Under the pieces are notes generated by a model. It ran no database searches, was not told the origin of the DNA, and saw nothing but the letters and a program-made list of their open reading frames with translations. Shown here piece after piece: positions 49,884-58,302 of a stretch of DNA of 64,000 bases. Made by a program: the position numbers and the translations under genes. How positions within the stretch are numbered: position 1 is the first letter of the stretch; each line of letters opens with the position of its first letter. Source of the stretch: JAVBQG01 sp031549185 (GTDB lineage: Bacteria > Synergistota > Synergistia > Synergistales > Synergistaceae); NCBI GenBank assembly GCA_031549185.1, contig JAVBQG010000015.1, positions 41,793-105,792 of the forward strand. Reading direction: 5' to 3'.

Positions 49884-50141
49884 TTATTTCCGACACCCGA
49901 TAAGTTGGAGCAGATATTCATCGTTCCAGCCCGCCCTTTTTCGTCGGACCTTGATACTGCCCTTAGCCGTTTTGCCCTGCTTGATCAGGTTCAGAGAGAA
50001 ATGCCGCATCGTCGACATATTCGCTGCGCTGCTATCCTTTTTGTTGCGGGCGCAGTCCTCATGGAACGTCACATCCATCACCCAGTGAAACTCTAAGGCG
50101 GCGCGCTTACTTTCTCTTGGGTGTAAATGTGGTGTAAGCAA
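49884..50141 (-). pseudogene. ISAs1-family transposase C-terminal remnant
   Basis: An 85-codon frame whose body (FHWVMDVTFHEDCARNKKDS, then GKTAKGSIKVRRKRAGWNDE and YLLQLI) matches the end of ISAs1/H-repeat transposases. The N-terminal and catalytic parts are missing, and the first 10-15 codons are unrelated. No IS ends are recognisable. It lies between arsR and a tRNA gene, a common scar site. Confidence 0.75.
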
Positions 50142-50178
50142 TAAAAGGGACTCAGAGGTAAATCCCCTGAGCCCTTAT
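50141..50178 (-). terminator. Terminator after tRNA-Gly
   Basis: GGGCTCAG / CTGAGTCCC stem (arms about 50167-50174 and 50147-50155, one bulge), then TTTTATT on the minus strand, seven bases after the tRNA. Confidence 0.65.
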
Positions 50179-50184
50179 TATTTC

Positions 50185-50260
50185 TGGAGCGGAAAACGGG
50201 ATTCGAACCCGCGACCCTTGGCTTGGGAAGCCAATGCTCTACCAGCTGAGCTATTTCCGC
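50185..50260 (-). tRNA. tRNA-Gly (anticodon CCC)
   Basis: A complete 76-base cloverleaf with acceptor GCGGAAA/TTTCCGC, D-loop AGCTGGTAGAG, anticodon arm TTGGC-TTCCCAA-GCCAA and T-arm GCGGG-TTCGAAT-CCCGT. CCA is encoded and the discriminator is U. Confidence 0.97.
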
Positions 50261-50292
50261 GTCGTTTATGTGTCGCTCCCGCGACGAGAGCC

Positions 50293-50321
50293 ATTATATA
50301 ATCGGGCGCGTCCGATGGCAA
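50293..50321 (-). promoter_or_regulatory. Strong promoter of tRNA-Gly
   Basis: TTGCCA (50321-50316), a 17-base spacer and a perfect TATAAT (50298-50293), just after the rlmD gene. Confidence 0.8.
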
Positions 50322-50339
50322 GTGCGGCGCGCCTGAAAT

Positions 50340-51722
50340 TTACCTTTTTTGCAGCAGCGCCACGGACTCCACGTGCGCCGTCTGCGGGAACATGTCGAAC
50401 GCTGTGACCTCCTCGAGCCGGTATTCGCCGTCGGCGGTCAACCGCGCGACGTCCCGCGCGAGGGTCGCGGGATTGCAGGAGACGTAGACGACGCCTTTCG
50501 GCGCGATCCGCCGGATCCCCGCTACAACGGCCTCGTCGCAGCCGGTCCGCGGCGGGTCGAGCACGATGACGTCGTAGGGGGCGTCTGCCGCCTGCATGAA
50601 TTTTTCGGCGGCGTCCATGTGGAGGGAGACGTTTTCGATCCCGTTCAGCTTCATGTTGGCGGAGAGCTGCTGCGCGGCGGGTCGCCACTCCTCCACCGCG
50701 TCGACCGCGTCGCACGAGTCCGCGATGTAGGCCGTAAGGCTCCCCACGCCGCTGTAGAGCTCGAGGGCCTTCTTCGGCGAGAAGGACGCGACCAGCGCGG
50801 TAACGTGCGAGAAGAGGCGCTCCGCCTGTGCCGTGTTGATTTGGAAGAAGGCGGATATATCGACGTCGAACTCGTATTCCCCAAGGTGCTGACGCAGGAA
50901 GCGCTTGCCGCTGAGGGTCTTGAACAGCGGTCCCCAGATGAAATTGTCCGTGCCCGTCTTGATGTTTATCACGGTGCCTTTCAGCCCTGGGTTACGTCCG
51001 GCGAGCGATTGCTGAAGGTTTTTCAGTTTGCCGTACTCGCGCGACCCGGGGTCCCTGGCACAGACGCAGCCGACCAGCAGCTCGGCGAGGTCGTGCGAGG
51101 ATTCGCACCGTCCGGCGATGTGGCGAATGTCGCCTGTCTTGGCCGCTTCGTCGTATCCCTTGAAGCCGGAAACGGCGAGGAAGTCGATCGTATCGCGCAC
51201 GACGCGCTCGAGAGCGGGCTCCAGCACCGCGCAGGTGGTGAACGGAACCACCCTGTGACTGCGGCGCTCGTAGTAGCCGCTCGCGAGCGAAGCCCTGGTG
51301 CCCCTGCCCTTGTTCTGCACGGGGAGCGTCGTCTTGTTCCTGTAACCCCACTCCTTTGGGGACGGTTCGCAGACGAGTGGGCGGTCCCATTCGACCCCTC
51401 CGATCCGGCGCAGCGCGTCGCGCAGAATCGTCGCCTTGATCTCCAGCTGCATCGGATAGGAGGCGTGCTGAAGCTGGCAGCCTCCGCACCTGCCGTAGAT
51501 CGGGCAGGGAGGGAGGACGCGGGAGCCCGAGGGGGCCTCGACCGAGGTCACCTGGGCAGTGGCGTACTTTTTGCTCGTCTTCGCCACGCGGCAGATGACG
51601 CGTTCCCCCGGCAGGGCGCCGGGCACGAAGACGACGAATCCCTCGTCTCCGTGGCGGGCGATGCCCTCCCCTTCGCTGTTGATGGATGTGATGTCGACTG
51701 TGATTGTTTCTCCTGGACGCAT
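50340..51722 (-). CDS. rlmD: RlmD/RlmCD-type 23S rRNA (uracil-C5)-methyltransferase
   Basis: A 460-residue RumA-like methyltransferase. An N-terminal TRAM domain (residues 1-60) precedes the [4Fe-4S] cysteines of CPIYGRCGGC. The SAM domain has LELYSGVGSLTAYIAD, the catalytic region VLDPPRTGCDEAV and VSCNPATLARD with the nucleophile Cys. Whether it methylates U1939, U747 or both cannot be told. It starts only about 20 bases after the kor terminator, so it is read through or has a promoter overlapping that region. Confidence 0.9.
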   Translation of the reverse strand: MRPGETITVDITSINSEGEGIARHGDEGFVVFVPGALPGERVICRVAKTSKKYATAQVTSVEAPSGSRVLPPCPIYGRCGGCQLQHASYPMQLEIKATILRDALRRIGGVEWDRPLVCEPSPKEWGYRNKTTLPVQNKGRGTRASLASGYYERRSHRVVPFTTCAVLEPALERVVRDTIDFLAVSGFKGYDEAAKTGDIRHIAGRCESSHDLAELLVGCVCARDPGSREYGKLKNLQQSLAGRNPGLKGTVINIKTGTDNFIWGPLFKTLSGKRFLRQHLGEYEFDVDISAFFQINTAQAERLFSHVTALVASFSPKKALELYSGVGSLTAYIADSCDAVDAVEEWRPAAQQLSANMKLNGIENVSLHMDAAEKFMQAADAPYDVIVLDPPRTGCDEAVVAGIRRIAPKGVVYVSCNPATLARDVARLTADGEYRLEEVTAFDMFPQTAHVESVALLQKR

Positions 51723-51740
51723 TGGTTACCACCTGTCTCG

Positions 51741-51778
51741 TAAAATAAAAAAGAGAGGGGCACTCGGCCCCTCTCTTA
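51741..51778 (-). terminator. Terminator of the korDABC operon
   Basis: AAGAGAGGGGC / GCCCCTCTCTT stem (51751-51777), with a T-rich tract on the minus strand (51750-51742). Confidence 0.88.
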
Positions 51779-51802
51779 AGTATAGCAGAAACGGAGGAAA
51801 TT

Positions 51803-52360
51803 TTACTTCTTCGCCTTCATCATCGCGTAGCCTTCGTCGAAGGCCTTTGCGTTGAGCTCCTCCGTGCCCTTCGGCACATTCTCCAGAATCGTGCGCTTGA
51901 TAGACTCCGGGTTCATCAGACCTTGCAACTCGAGAATGCGAGCGGCAGTACCGAGTGCGACCATGTTAGTCACGAGCTCTCTGCCGAGCGTCTCTCTCGC
52001 CGTGCGAACGATCGGCAGGCGGAAGATCTCGGCATCGACTTTCGGATCTTCCTGCACGAAGAAGTCGTCAAGGATGACGGTACCGCCTTTTGCCGTGTCG
52101 TGTGAGTACTCGTCGCACGCTTTCTGTGTCAGGATAACCTGCAGGTTGGGATTGGCGGCCTTCGGGTAGTCGATCTCGCCGCGGGCGAGGACAACTTCCG
52201 ACTTCGACGCGCCGCCGCGCGCCTCGGGGCCGTACGCCTGGGACTGCACGGAGTTCAGGTCTTTTTCCATCAAAGCCGCGGCCTGGCCGATGATAACCGC
52301 CGCAAGGATTACTCCCTGCCCGCCAGAGCCCGCAACGCGAATTTCATAACGGTCGCTCAT
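51803..52360 (-). CDS. korC: 2-oxoacid:ferredoxin oxidoreductase gamma subunit
   Basis: A 185-residue gamma subunit with the opening AGSGGQGVILAAVIIGQAA and the EARGGASKSEVVLA motif of the POR/KOR gamma family. It is the last gene of the D-A-B-C operon, with the terminator just downstream. Specificity (2-oxoglutarate versus branched-chain) cannot be decided from sequence. Confidence 0.9.
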   Translation of the reverse strand: MSDRYEIRVAGSGGQGVILAAVIIGQAAALMEKDLNSVQSQAYGPEARGGASKSEVVLARGEIDYPKAANPNLQVILTQKACDEYSHDTAKGGTVILDDFFVQEDPKVDAEIFRLPIVRTARETLGRELVTNMVALGTAARILELQGLMNPESIKRTILENVPKGTEELNAKAFDEGYAMMKAKK

Positions 52361-52366
52361 CTTCTG

Positions 52367-53185
52367 TTACCCCCTGGCCTTTGCGATGACTTCGTCGTAG
52401 CGCTCAGTGTACTCCTTACTGCCTTCCTGGTAGTACAGCTCGCCGATGACGATCTTGCCCTTCAGCTCTTCCTCCGACATGGAGTCCGCCTTGTTCTTCA
52501 TCACACTGCCGTCCTTGAAGAAGTTGAAGTTGTCGAGCGGACGGCTGCGCTTGTTCTTGCGGCCGAACTGCGTGTGGCAGTGGGTCATGATCTCGATGAC
52601 GGAGAATCCGTTGTGCTGGATGCCCTTCTTGATGAGCGTCTCGCACATCTGGGGCTGTGCGATGGTCGCGCGGGCCACGAAGGTCGCGCCGGCGCCGATC
52701 GCCAGTTTACAGATGTCGAACGCCGGGTCGACCGCGCCGTACGGTGTCGTCGTCGCGATCGCGCCCTGCGGCGTAGTCGGAGACGCCTGACCGCCCGTCA
52801 TGCCGTAGATGTTGTTGTTCATGACGATCGCGCAGATGCCGATGTTCCTGCGGCACGCGTGTATGAAGTGGTTGCCGCCGATCGCAGAGCAATCGCCGTC
52901 GCCCATCACGTCGAGGACGGTGAGCTCGGGGTTCGCCAGTTTCACGCCGGTCGCGAACGCGAGCGAACGGCCGTGGGCTGTGTGCAGCGTACACGAGTCG
53001 ATATAGCCGGGCAGGCGGCTCGAGCAGCCGATGCCGGAGGAAATGACGGTCTTGTCCGGATCCTTGTTGAGCGCGCAAAGAGCGCGCACCATCGCGTGCA
53101 TAATGATGCCGTGACCGCAGCCGGGACACCAAATATGGGGCATGAACTGCGAGCGCAGCCATTTCATGACATCTTCGCGGGGCAT
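52367..53185 (-). CDS. korB: 2-oxoacid:ferredoxin oxidoreductase beta subunit (TPP)
   Basis: A 272-residue beta subunit binding thiamine diphosphate and one [4Fe-4S] cluster. The cluster Cys residues include WCPGCGHG. The TPP motif is MGDGDCSAIGGNHF ... NNNIYGMTGGQ. Substrate-side residues are SSGIGCSSRLPGY. The ATG has GGAGG nine bases upstream. Confidence 0.92.
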   Translation of the reverse strand: MPREDVMKWLRSQFMPHIWCPGCGHGIIMHAMVRALCALNKDPDKTVISSGIGCSSRLPGYIDSCTLHTAHGRSLAFATGVKLANPELTVLDVMGDGDCSAIGGNHFIHACRRNIGICAIVMNNNIYGMTGGQASPTTPQGAIATTTPYGAVDPAFDICKLAIGAGATFVARATIAQPQMCETLIKKGIQHNGFSVIEIMTHCHTQFGRKNKRSRPLDNFNFFKDGSVMKNKADSMSEEELKGKIVIGELYYQEGSKEYTERYDEVIAKARG

Positions 53186-53187
53186 AA

Positions 53188-54327
53188 TTAGGCCACCTCC
53201 TCGATGTAGGACATAATCTGGGCAGGCTTGAAGAGCTCGCCGTTCAGGAGCGGCTTGCAGTGCGTCTCGGCCTTGCCGTGAATCGCCCTTTCTATTTCCA
53301 GAACCATTTGCCCCTGGTTGAGCTCGGGGACGATCACATGTTTGATCTTCGCGTCGGAGACGATCTTCTCCAGCTCCACATCCGGGAACGGCCAGAGGGT
53401 GATCGGGCGGAAGTGCCCGACCTTGACGCCCTTCGAGCGAAGTTCGCGAACCGCGCGCAATGCCGAGCGCGCCACGCAGCCGTAGGAGACGACGAGAATC
53501 TCGGCATCTTCATATGTTTCGGCCTGGTACTCGACGATGTCGTTGCGGTAGCGGTCGACCTTGCGAAGAAGCCTGAGGTTCTTCTTCTCGATGTCCGCGG
53601 CGTTGTTCGTCGGGAAGCCCCAGTCGTTGGTCGTGAGGCCTGTGACGTGCCAGCGATAGCCGTCGCCGAATTTCGCCATCGGCGGAATGTCGTCCGACGC
53701 GTCCGCCAGATAGGGGACAAACTCGCTCGGCGGGCAGGCGGGTTTCTTGCGGTCGACGATCGTGAGGGAGCCCGCGTCGGGGATGAGAATTCTCTCCCGC
53801 ATGTGGCCGATGACCTCGTCCGTCATCATGAGGACGGGCTGGCGGAAGCGCTCGGACATGTTGAACGCCTTCACCGTGAGGTCGTAGCACTCCTGAACGG
53901 AGGAGGGAGAATATGCGATGGTCGCGTGGTCGCCGTGGGTGCCCCAGCGGGCCTGCATGACATCGCCCTGGGATACCTTGGTCGGAAGGCCCGTCGAGGG
54001 GCCGCCGCGCTGTACATCGACGCAGACCATCGGAATTTCCGCGATATAGGCATACCCGAGGAGCTCCTGCTTGAGGGAGAAACCGGGGCCGGACGTGCCG
54101 GTCATTGCCTTCATGCCTGCGATGGAGCCGCCGATCGTCGCGGCGATGCCGCCGATCTCGTCCTCCATCTGGATGAATTTGCCGCCAAGTCTTGGGAGCT
54201 CTTCCGCCATGACCTCCGCTACTTCAGTGGAAGGGGTGATCGGGTATCCCCCAAAGAAACGACACCCGGCGTCAATGCCACCCATCGCAACTGCCTTGTT
54301 GCCCTGCCAGAATTCAGGTTTTGGCAT
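53188..54327 (-). CDS. korA: 2-oxoacid:ferredoxin oxidoreductase alpha subunit
   Basis: A 379-residue alpha subunit with family motifs FFGGYPITPSTEVAE near the N-terminus and SGPGFSLKQELLGYAYIAEIP. It forms the KorAB active complex and is followed two bases later by korB. The C-terminal part is the transketolase C-like domain. Confidence 0.92.
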   Translation of the reverse strand: MPKPEFWQGNKAVAMGGIDAGCRFFGGYPITPSTEVAEVMAEELPRLGGKFIQMEDEIGGIAATIGGSIAGMKAMTGTSGPGFSLKQELLGYAYIAEIPMVCVDVQRGGPSTGLPTKVSQGDVMQARWGTHGDHATIAYSPSSVQECYDLTVKAFNMSERFRQPVLMMTDEVIGHMRERILIPDAGSLTIVDRKKPACPPSEFVPYLADASDDIPPMAKFGDGYRWHVTGLTTNDWGFPTNNAADIEKKNLRLLRKVDRYRNDIVEYQAETYEDAEILVVSYGCVARSALRAVRELRSKGVKVGHFRPITLWPFPDVELEKIVSDAKIKHVIVPELNQGQMVLEIERAIHGKAETHCKPLLNGELFKPAQIMSYIEEVA

Positions 54328-54330
54328 CTT

Positions 54331-54552
54331 TTATGCACGCTCCTTCACTGTGATTGCAAAATCCGGACACACATTGTCACACTGGTGACAGCCGATGCAG
54401 TCGTCGGGGCGAACCGCCTCGCACTTCACCTGCGCGTCCAGCTCCAGCACTTTTTTGGGACAGATCCCGATGCAGAGGCCGCAGCCCTTGCACCATTTCT
54501 TGTTGATGATTACATCGTGTTGCTTTGCCAAAAAATCCACCTTCCTCCTCAC
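54331..54552 (-). CDS. korD: Kor delta ferredoxin subunit (2x[4Fe-4S])
   Basis: A 73-residue ferredoxin-like subunit with the two clusters CKGCGLCIGICP and CIGCHQCDNVCP, which pass electrons to soluble ferredoxin. The start is not certain: GTG 54552 has a poor ribosome site, while TTG 54531 gives MAKQHDVIINKKW and is better spaced from the GGTGG box. Its order (D-A-B-C) is the usual one. Confidence 0.88.
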   Translation of the reverse strand: MRRKVDFLAKQHDVIINKKWCKGCGLCIGICPKKVLELDAQVKCEAVRPDDCIGCHQCDNVCPDFAITVKERA

Positions 54553-54647
54553 AGCTTGCGTTCCCGGATCATCACCGGCAGCCTATCCCCTGCGGCTTAT
54601 TTTCCGCGTAAAATACAGCCGCAACTATGAATAGTCGTCTATGTGTG

Positions 54648-54676
54648 AATATACCCAAAATGTATGCACAAATCAA
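54648..54676 (-). promoter_or_regulatory. Promoter of korDABC
   Basis: TTGATT (54676-54671), a 17-base spacer and TATATT (54653-54648), about 95-100 bases before korD. Confidence 0.6.
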
Positions 54677-54769
54677 GCCAAAGAAGAAGAAATTTTGATT
54701 TCACACAAATTTCGGATAATTGTGCATGGGTAAATGAACAAGCGAACGCGAATCGCAGATATCGCATAA

Positions 54770-54824
54770 AAAGAAAAAGCGCCCTTCGCAGAGCGCTTCT
54801 TCTTTTGAGAGAAAAAGGGCGCTT
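54770..54824 (-). terminator. Terminator after the FAD/iron-sulfur operon
   Basis: Arms AAGCGCCCTT (54824-54815) and AAGGGCGCTT (54786-54777) on the minus strand, then TTTCTTTTT. An inner AGCGC/GCGCT hairpin is also possible. The stop codon of the last gene lies inside the stem. Confidence 0.75.
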
Positions 54825-55971
54825 AGGTTATGTTCGGCTCCAGAATGAGCTCGCCGCGCGCGAAACGGCGATAGTCGAGCATGGAGAAATCGATGTCGGG
54901 TTTGTTGCCGGTCAGATGCTGCGCCAGAACCTTGCCGGCGATGGGGCCGAGCATGAAGCCGTGCCCGGAGTAGCCGGTCGAGTGATAGAAGTTCTTCACG
55001 TCGGTCTCGCCGATAATCGGAGAACCGTCCGGAGTCATATCGTACAGGCCGGACCAGTGCCGGACTACACGGATGCCCTTCGTACAGGGCAGAAGCTTTG
55101 TCAGGACCTTGCTCATCTCCGTGATGAACTGCCAAGTCGTCTTGTTCTGATAGTCCTGCGGATGGCCGGCGGGGCTCATGCCGCAGATGATCGAGCCGTG
55201 CGGACGCTGCTGGATGTAGTAGTTGCCCGAGAAACTCATGAGCATCGGCGGGCAGACACCCGGCTCCGTCGGCTCGGTGATCATGATCTCGTGGCGCTCG
55301 CCCCAGTTGGGGATTTCTACCCCCGCCATCTTGGCGATGAACTGAGCGTAGCCACCCGCACAGTTGATCACGACATTCGCGTCGATATCGCCCTTGTCGG
55401 TTGTAATACCGTACGCTTTGCCGTCCTTCACCTTGATGCCTGTGCACTCCGTATAGCGGTGATAAACGACGCCGAGGGGCTTGGCGGCCTCGAGGAATGC
55501 GAAGGTCGTGAGGAACGGGTCGGCATGCCCGTCGCGCGCGTGGTAGGTGAAGCCGACCGCGTCCTCCGCCGCGAGTGCGGGGCAAATCTCGCGCGCTTCG
55601 TCGAGAGAGACGATCTTCGACTTGATTCCCAGGCTGTTCTGTAGCGCCATGCCTTTTTTGAGCGTCTCGAACTCGCTGTCTTTGTAGGCGACGAGCAGAT
55701 AGCCGCCCTGGTTCAGCCCTGTGGGTAGACCGAGCTCCTCGTCGAGCTGTTCGAAGATGTCGAGCGCCGCAATGCCTAGGCGGCAGTTCATCTCCGTGCC
55801 CCACTGAGCGCGGATACCGGCGCCGCAGCGACCTGTCGAGCCGCTGCAGACGGTGTCCTTCTCCACGACCACGACGTCCTTGACGCCAAGTTTGGCGAGA
55901 TAGTACGCGGTCGCGGTGCCTACGATGCCGCCGCCGACGATGACAACATCCGCTTTATTCTTCCAGTCCAT
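54823..55971 (-). CDS. FAD-dependent amino-acid dehydrogenase (DAO family, HcnC/PDH-beta type)
   Basis: A 382-residue D-amino-acid-oxidase-fold flavoprotein. The ADP-binding motif is VVIVGGGIVGTATAYYLAKLG, followed by a Gly-rich SGSTGRCGAGIR loop. The substrate lid region is unusual but the C-terminal NFYHSTGYSGHGFMLGP motif is typical. With the upstream genes it forms an electron-coupled complex like HcnABC or the dye-linked L-proline dehydrogenases. Substrate (proline, hydroxyproline, glycine, sarcosine) unknown. It is the final gene of the operon. Confidence 0.85.
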   Translation of the reverse strand: MDWKNKADVVIVGGGIVGTATAYYLAKLGVKDVVVVEKDTVCSGSTGRCGAGIRAQWGTEMNCRLGIAALDIFEQLDEELGLPTGLNQGGYLLVAYKDSEFETLKKGMALQNSLGIKSKIVSLDEAREICPALAAEDAVGFTYHARDGHADPFLTTFAFLEAAKPLGVVYHRYTECTGIKVKDGKAYGITTDKGDIDANVVINCAGGYAQFIAKMAGVEIPNWGERHEIMITEPTEPGVCPPMLMSFSGNYYIQQRPHGSIICGMSPAGHPQDYQNKTTWQFITEMSKVLTKLLPCTKGIRVVRHWSGLYDMTPDGSPIIGETDVKNFYHSTGYSGHGFMLGPIAGKVLAQHLTGNKPDIDFSMLDYRRFARGELILEPNIT

Positions 55972-55973
55972 GA

Positions 55974-56252
55974 CTATTCTCCCCCCGTAGCCAGCAGGCC
56001 GACCTTGACGGGTTTCACGGCGGGCCTGACGCTTCCGGGCTCGACCTGATCCAGTGGTTTGCCGGTCTTGCGCGCGATTTCGCGCATGATGATATCCTGA
56101 CAGCCTCTGCCCTGACATGGGCCCATGCCGACGCGCAGCACCCTTTTCAGCTCGTTGACGGTGTCGTAACCACGGTCGATCCACTCGCGAATTTCCTTCA
56201 GCGTGATCTCCTCGCAGCGGCAGACGACGACTTGTTCCTGTTTGTCACTCAT
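55974..56252 (-). CDS. BFD-like [2Fe-2S] protein
   Basis: A 92-residue protein with the BFD-type cluster VVCRCEE ... GPCQGRGCQ, plus a C-terminal extension of about 25 residues. It is probably an electron-transfer subunit between the FAD subunits of the surrounding dehydrogenase. It starts one base after the 4Fe-4S gene's stop. Confidence 0.82.
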   Translation of the reverse strand: MSDKQEQVVVCRCEEITLKEIREWIDRGYDTVNELKRVLRVGMGPCQGRGCQDIIMREIARKTGKPLDQVEPGSVRPAVKPVKVGLLATGGE

Positions 56253-56253
56253 A

Positions 56254-56766
56254 TCAGTTCACCACCCTGATCGCGCGGATTTTTCCAACCAGATCCTTAG
56301 GCGCGGAGACGTGAATCACCATCGTGCGGTCCTTCTTGGGCTCGGTGACCGCTTCGACGGTTCCTTTCCCGAGAATCTCCCCCGCCCTGCCGAGGTACTC
56401 GACTTGGTCGCCCTTCTTGGGTACCGGCAGCATCTCGTACGGCAATTTGTAAAGGGCCTTGTCCGGGGCGAAGGTCATGTCCACCACGAAGCAGGCGAGC
56501 CCGGGGCAGACGGCGACGCAGAGCGCGCAGCCGGTGCACTTCGCGTAGTCGATGCGCGGCGTGTCGTTGATATCCTCGAAGGGGATGATCGCGCCGGTCG
56601 GGCAGCTTGTGTTGCACGGGTTGCACGGGATTCGCTGCGGGCACTCGACGATCACGAGACCGTTCTTCTTCCCCTCCCAGAGATCCTTGGGGGGCATGAT
56701 CGCGCCCGGACGCTCGTCGGTGAGGATGCCGCTGTTAAAGAGTCGTTCCTTTTCGGACAGTGCCAT
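56254..56766 (-). CDS. 4Fe-4S dicluster ferredoxin-like subunit
   Basis: A 170-residue iron-sulfur protein with Cys motifs CPQRIPCNPCNTSCP and CTGCALCVAVCP, likely two [4Fe-4S] clusters, and a C-terminal beta-rich domain of about 70 residues that I do not recognise. It lies between the two flavin subunits and probably links them to ferredoxin. Confidence 0.83.
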   Translation of the reverse strand: MALSEKERLFNSGILTDERPGAIMPPKDLWEGKKNGLVIVECPQRIPCNPCNTSCPTGAIIPFEDINDTPRIDYAKCTGCALCVAVCPGLACFVVDMTFAPDKALYKLPYEMLPVPKKGDQVEYLGRAGEILGKGTVEAVTEPKKDRTMVIHVSAPKDLVGKIRAIRVVN

Positions 56767-56767
56767 C

Positions 56768-57874
56768 TTACTGATCCCCCCATTTGTCGCGGAGCACTTT
56801 GTCGATACCGGCGCGGATCTTCTCGCCGACTTCGCCGGCGCGCAGGTGATCCAGGCGGCTCCAGTATTCTTCGAACTTCTCCATTTTGACGGGCAGCCCG
56901 AGGCTCTTGGAGGCGCAGAGGCCTGCGATGCGACCCTCGACCATGGCGGCGCTGGCCTCCTCGATGCCCATCGCGTCGCCCGCCGACCAGAAGCTCGGGT
57001 TGGAGGTGCGCATGGTGCGATCGCGCTCCGCGACGAAGCCGCAGAGCTGCGGGACGTACTTCATCTCGCACCCGGCCTGCGAGAGCAGCTCGGTCGTCGG
57101 TGTGAGGCCGACCGCGAGGCATATGATGTCGCAGTCGATCCTGTTCTCCTTGCCCGTCGGGCAGAATTTGTCGTTGAGTTCCTCGATGATCGCGCCCTCC
57201 ACGACCCTGTCGCCGAGCGCCTCTTTGATCGAGTGCTGGAGGAGGATCGGCACGCCGAGCCGGCGAATCTTCGCCGCGTGCACCCAGTAGCCGCCGACGC
57301 GCGGCGTAGCCTCGACGACGGCTGCGATTTTGACACCCGCCTGCATCAGCTGGTAGCTGACGATCAGGCCGATGTTGCCGGCGCCGACCATGAGGACGCG
57401 CTGCCCCGGCAGAACGCCGTAGACGTTCATCAGGGTCTGAACCGCGCCTGCCCCGTATACGCCGGGCAGGTCGTTGTTGGGGAATGGAATGAGGCGCTCC
57501 TGTGCGCCCGTGGCGACGATGGCCTTCTTCGCCTTGATGCGGAAGTAGGACTCCTCGCCCCTCATAGCCGTGAACATTTCATCCTCGGGATAATATCCCG
57601 TGACCGTCGTATTCGTGAAAACTTCGACGTTTTTCCTGTGTTCGTCGATTTCGTCGAGAAGGATATCCGCGATCTTGTATCCCCTCGTGCCCGCGTATTC
57701 GTCCTTGCTGCCGAAAAATTTATGCGTCTGTTTGATCAACTGCCCTCCGAGTTGGAGGTCGCTTTCGATGACCGCGACCTTCGCCCCAGCTGATGCCGCT
57801 TCCGCCGCGGCGGAAAGGCCGGCCGCCCCGCCTCCTACGACCAGAACATCCGTTGTAATCTCTCTCATCGTCAT
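56768..57874 (-). CDS. FAD/NAD(P)-dependent oxidoreductase (HcnB / PDH-alpha type)
   Basis: A 368-residue pyridine-nucleotide-disulfide-type flavoprotein. The FAD motif is VLVVGGGAAGLSAAAEAA and the second nucleotide motif is VLMVGAGNIGLIVSYQL. There is no redox-active CxxC pair, as in HcnB and in the alpha subunit of archaeal dye-linked proline dehydrogenase. It probably accepts electrons from the DAO-type subunit. Confidence 0.85.
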   Translation of the reverse strand: MTMREITTDVLVVGGGAAGLSAAAEAASAGAKVAVIESDLQLGGQLIKQTHKFFGSKDEYAGTRGYKIADILLDEIDEHRKNVEVFTNTTVTGYYPEDEMFTAMRGEESYFRIKAKKAIVATGAQERLIPFPNNDLPGVYGAGAVQTLMNVYGVLPGQRVLMVGAGNIGLIVSYQLMQAGVKIAAVVEATPRVGGYWVHAAKIRRLGVPILLQHSIKEALGDRVVEGAIIEELNDKFCPTGKENRIDCDIICLAVGLTPTTELLSQAGCEMKYVPQLCGFVAERDRTMRTSNPSFWSAGDAMGIEEASAAMVEGRIAGLCASKSLGLPVKMEKFEEYWSRLDHLRAGEVGEKIRAGIDKVLRDKWGDQ

Positions 57875-57878
57875 GACC

Positions 57879-58199
57879 TCACTTCACGTTCAGGGGAACT
57901 TTCCCCTTGCCGTGCTGGGTTTCGACTTCCATGCCCGCTTTCAGCGGCGTGACGCACGTTCTGACGTTGGGAATGCCGTCCACCACCATGAAGCAACTGC
58001 TGCACTTGCCGATCGCGCAGAAAAACCCCCTCGGGCGCTTCATCTCCGGGGTCTCACGATAGATACGCACGCCGTTTGCGTGCAACGCCATGGCGATCGG
58101 CTCCCCGGCAAACCCCTCCATCGAGCGGCCGTCGAAGGTGAATTCGACCTTCTCGTTGTGCTTGAAATCAAGCACTGGGTGTTCCTTGATAAGCTCCAT
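57879..58199 (-). CDS. Small [2Fe-2S] protein (HcnA / Fer2_4 type)
   Basis: A 106-residue plant-type ferredoxin-fold protein. The cluster Cys are FFCAIGKCSSC and a later Cys (RTCVTPL), as in the Fer2_4 family. ATG 58199 has GGGAGG nine bases upstream; the GTG at 58205 is too close. It is the first gene of the five-gene operon, downstream of the YheO-like regulator. Confidence 0.85.
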   Translation of the reverse strand: MELIKEHPVLDFKHNEKVEFTFDGRSMEGFAGEPIAMALHANGVRIYRETPEMKRPRGFFCAIGKCSSCFMVVDGIPNVRTCVTPLKAGMEVETQHGKGKVPLNVK

Positions 58200-58302
58200 A
58201 CGCACAATCCTCCCATTCTTCTTGAGGTCAGTACCGGCGGTTGTCGGTTTTCAGGCTTTTCGTCTCTCGGAGCTCCCGTGGGAGCCTGTTGGATTTGAGT
58301 CG

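Noticed and set aside
50349..51743. 464-codon plus-strand frame opposite rlmD
   Set aside because: Antisense shadow; the rlmD frame has TRAM, iron-sulfur and SAM motifs.
53260..54630. 456-codon plus-strand frame opposite korA
   Set aside because: Antisense shadow of a well-supported operon.
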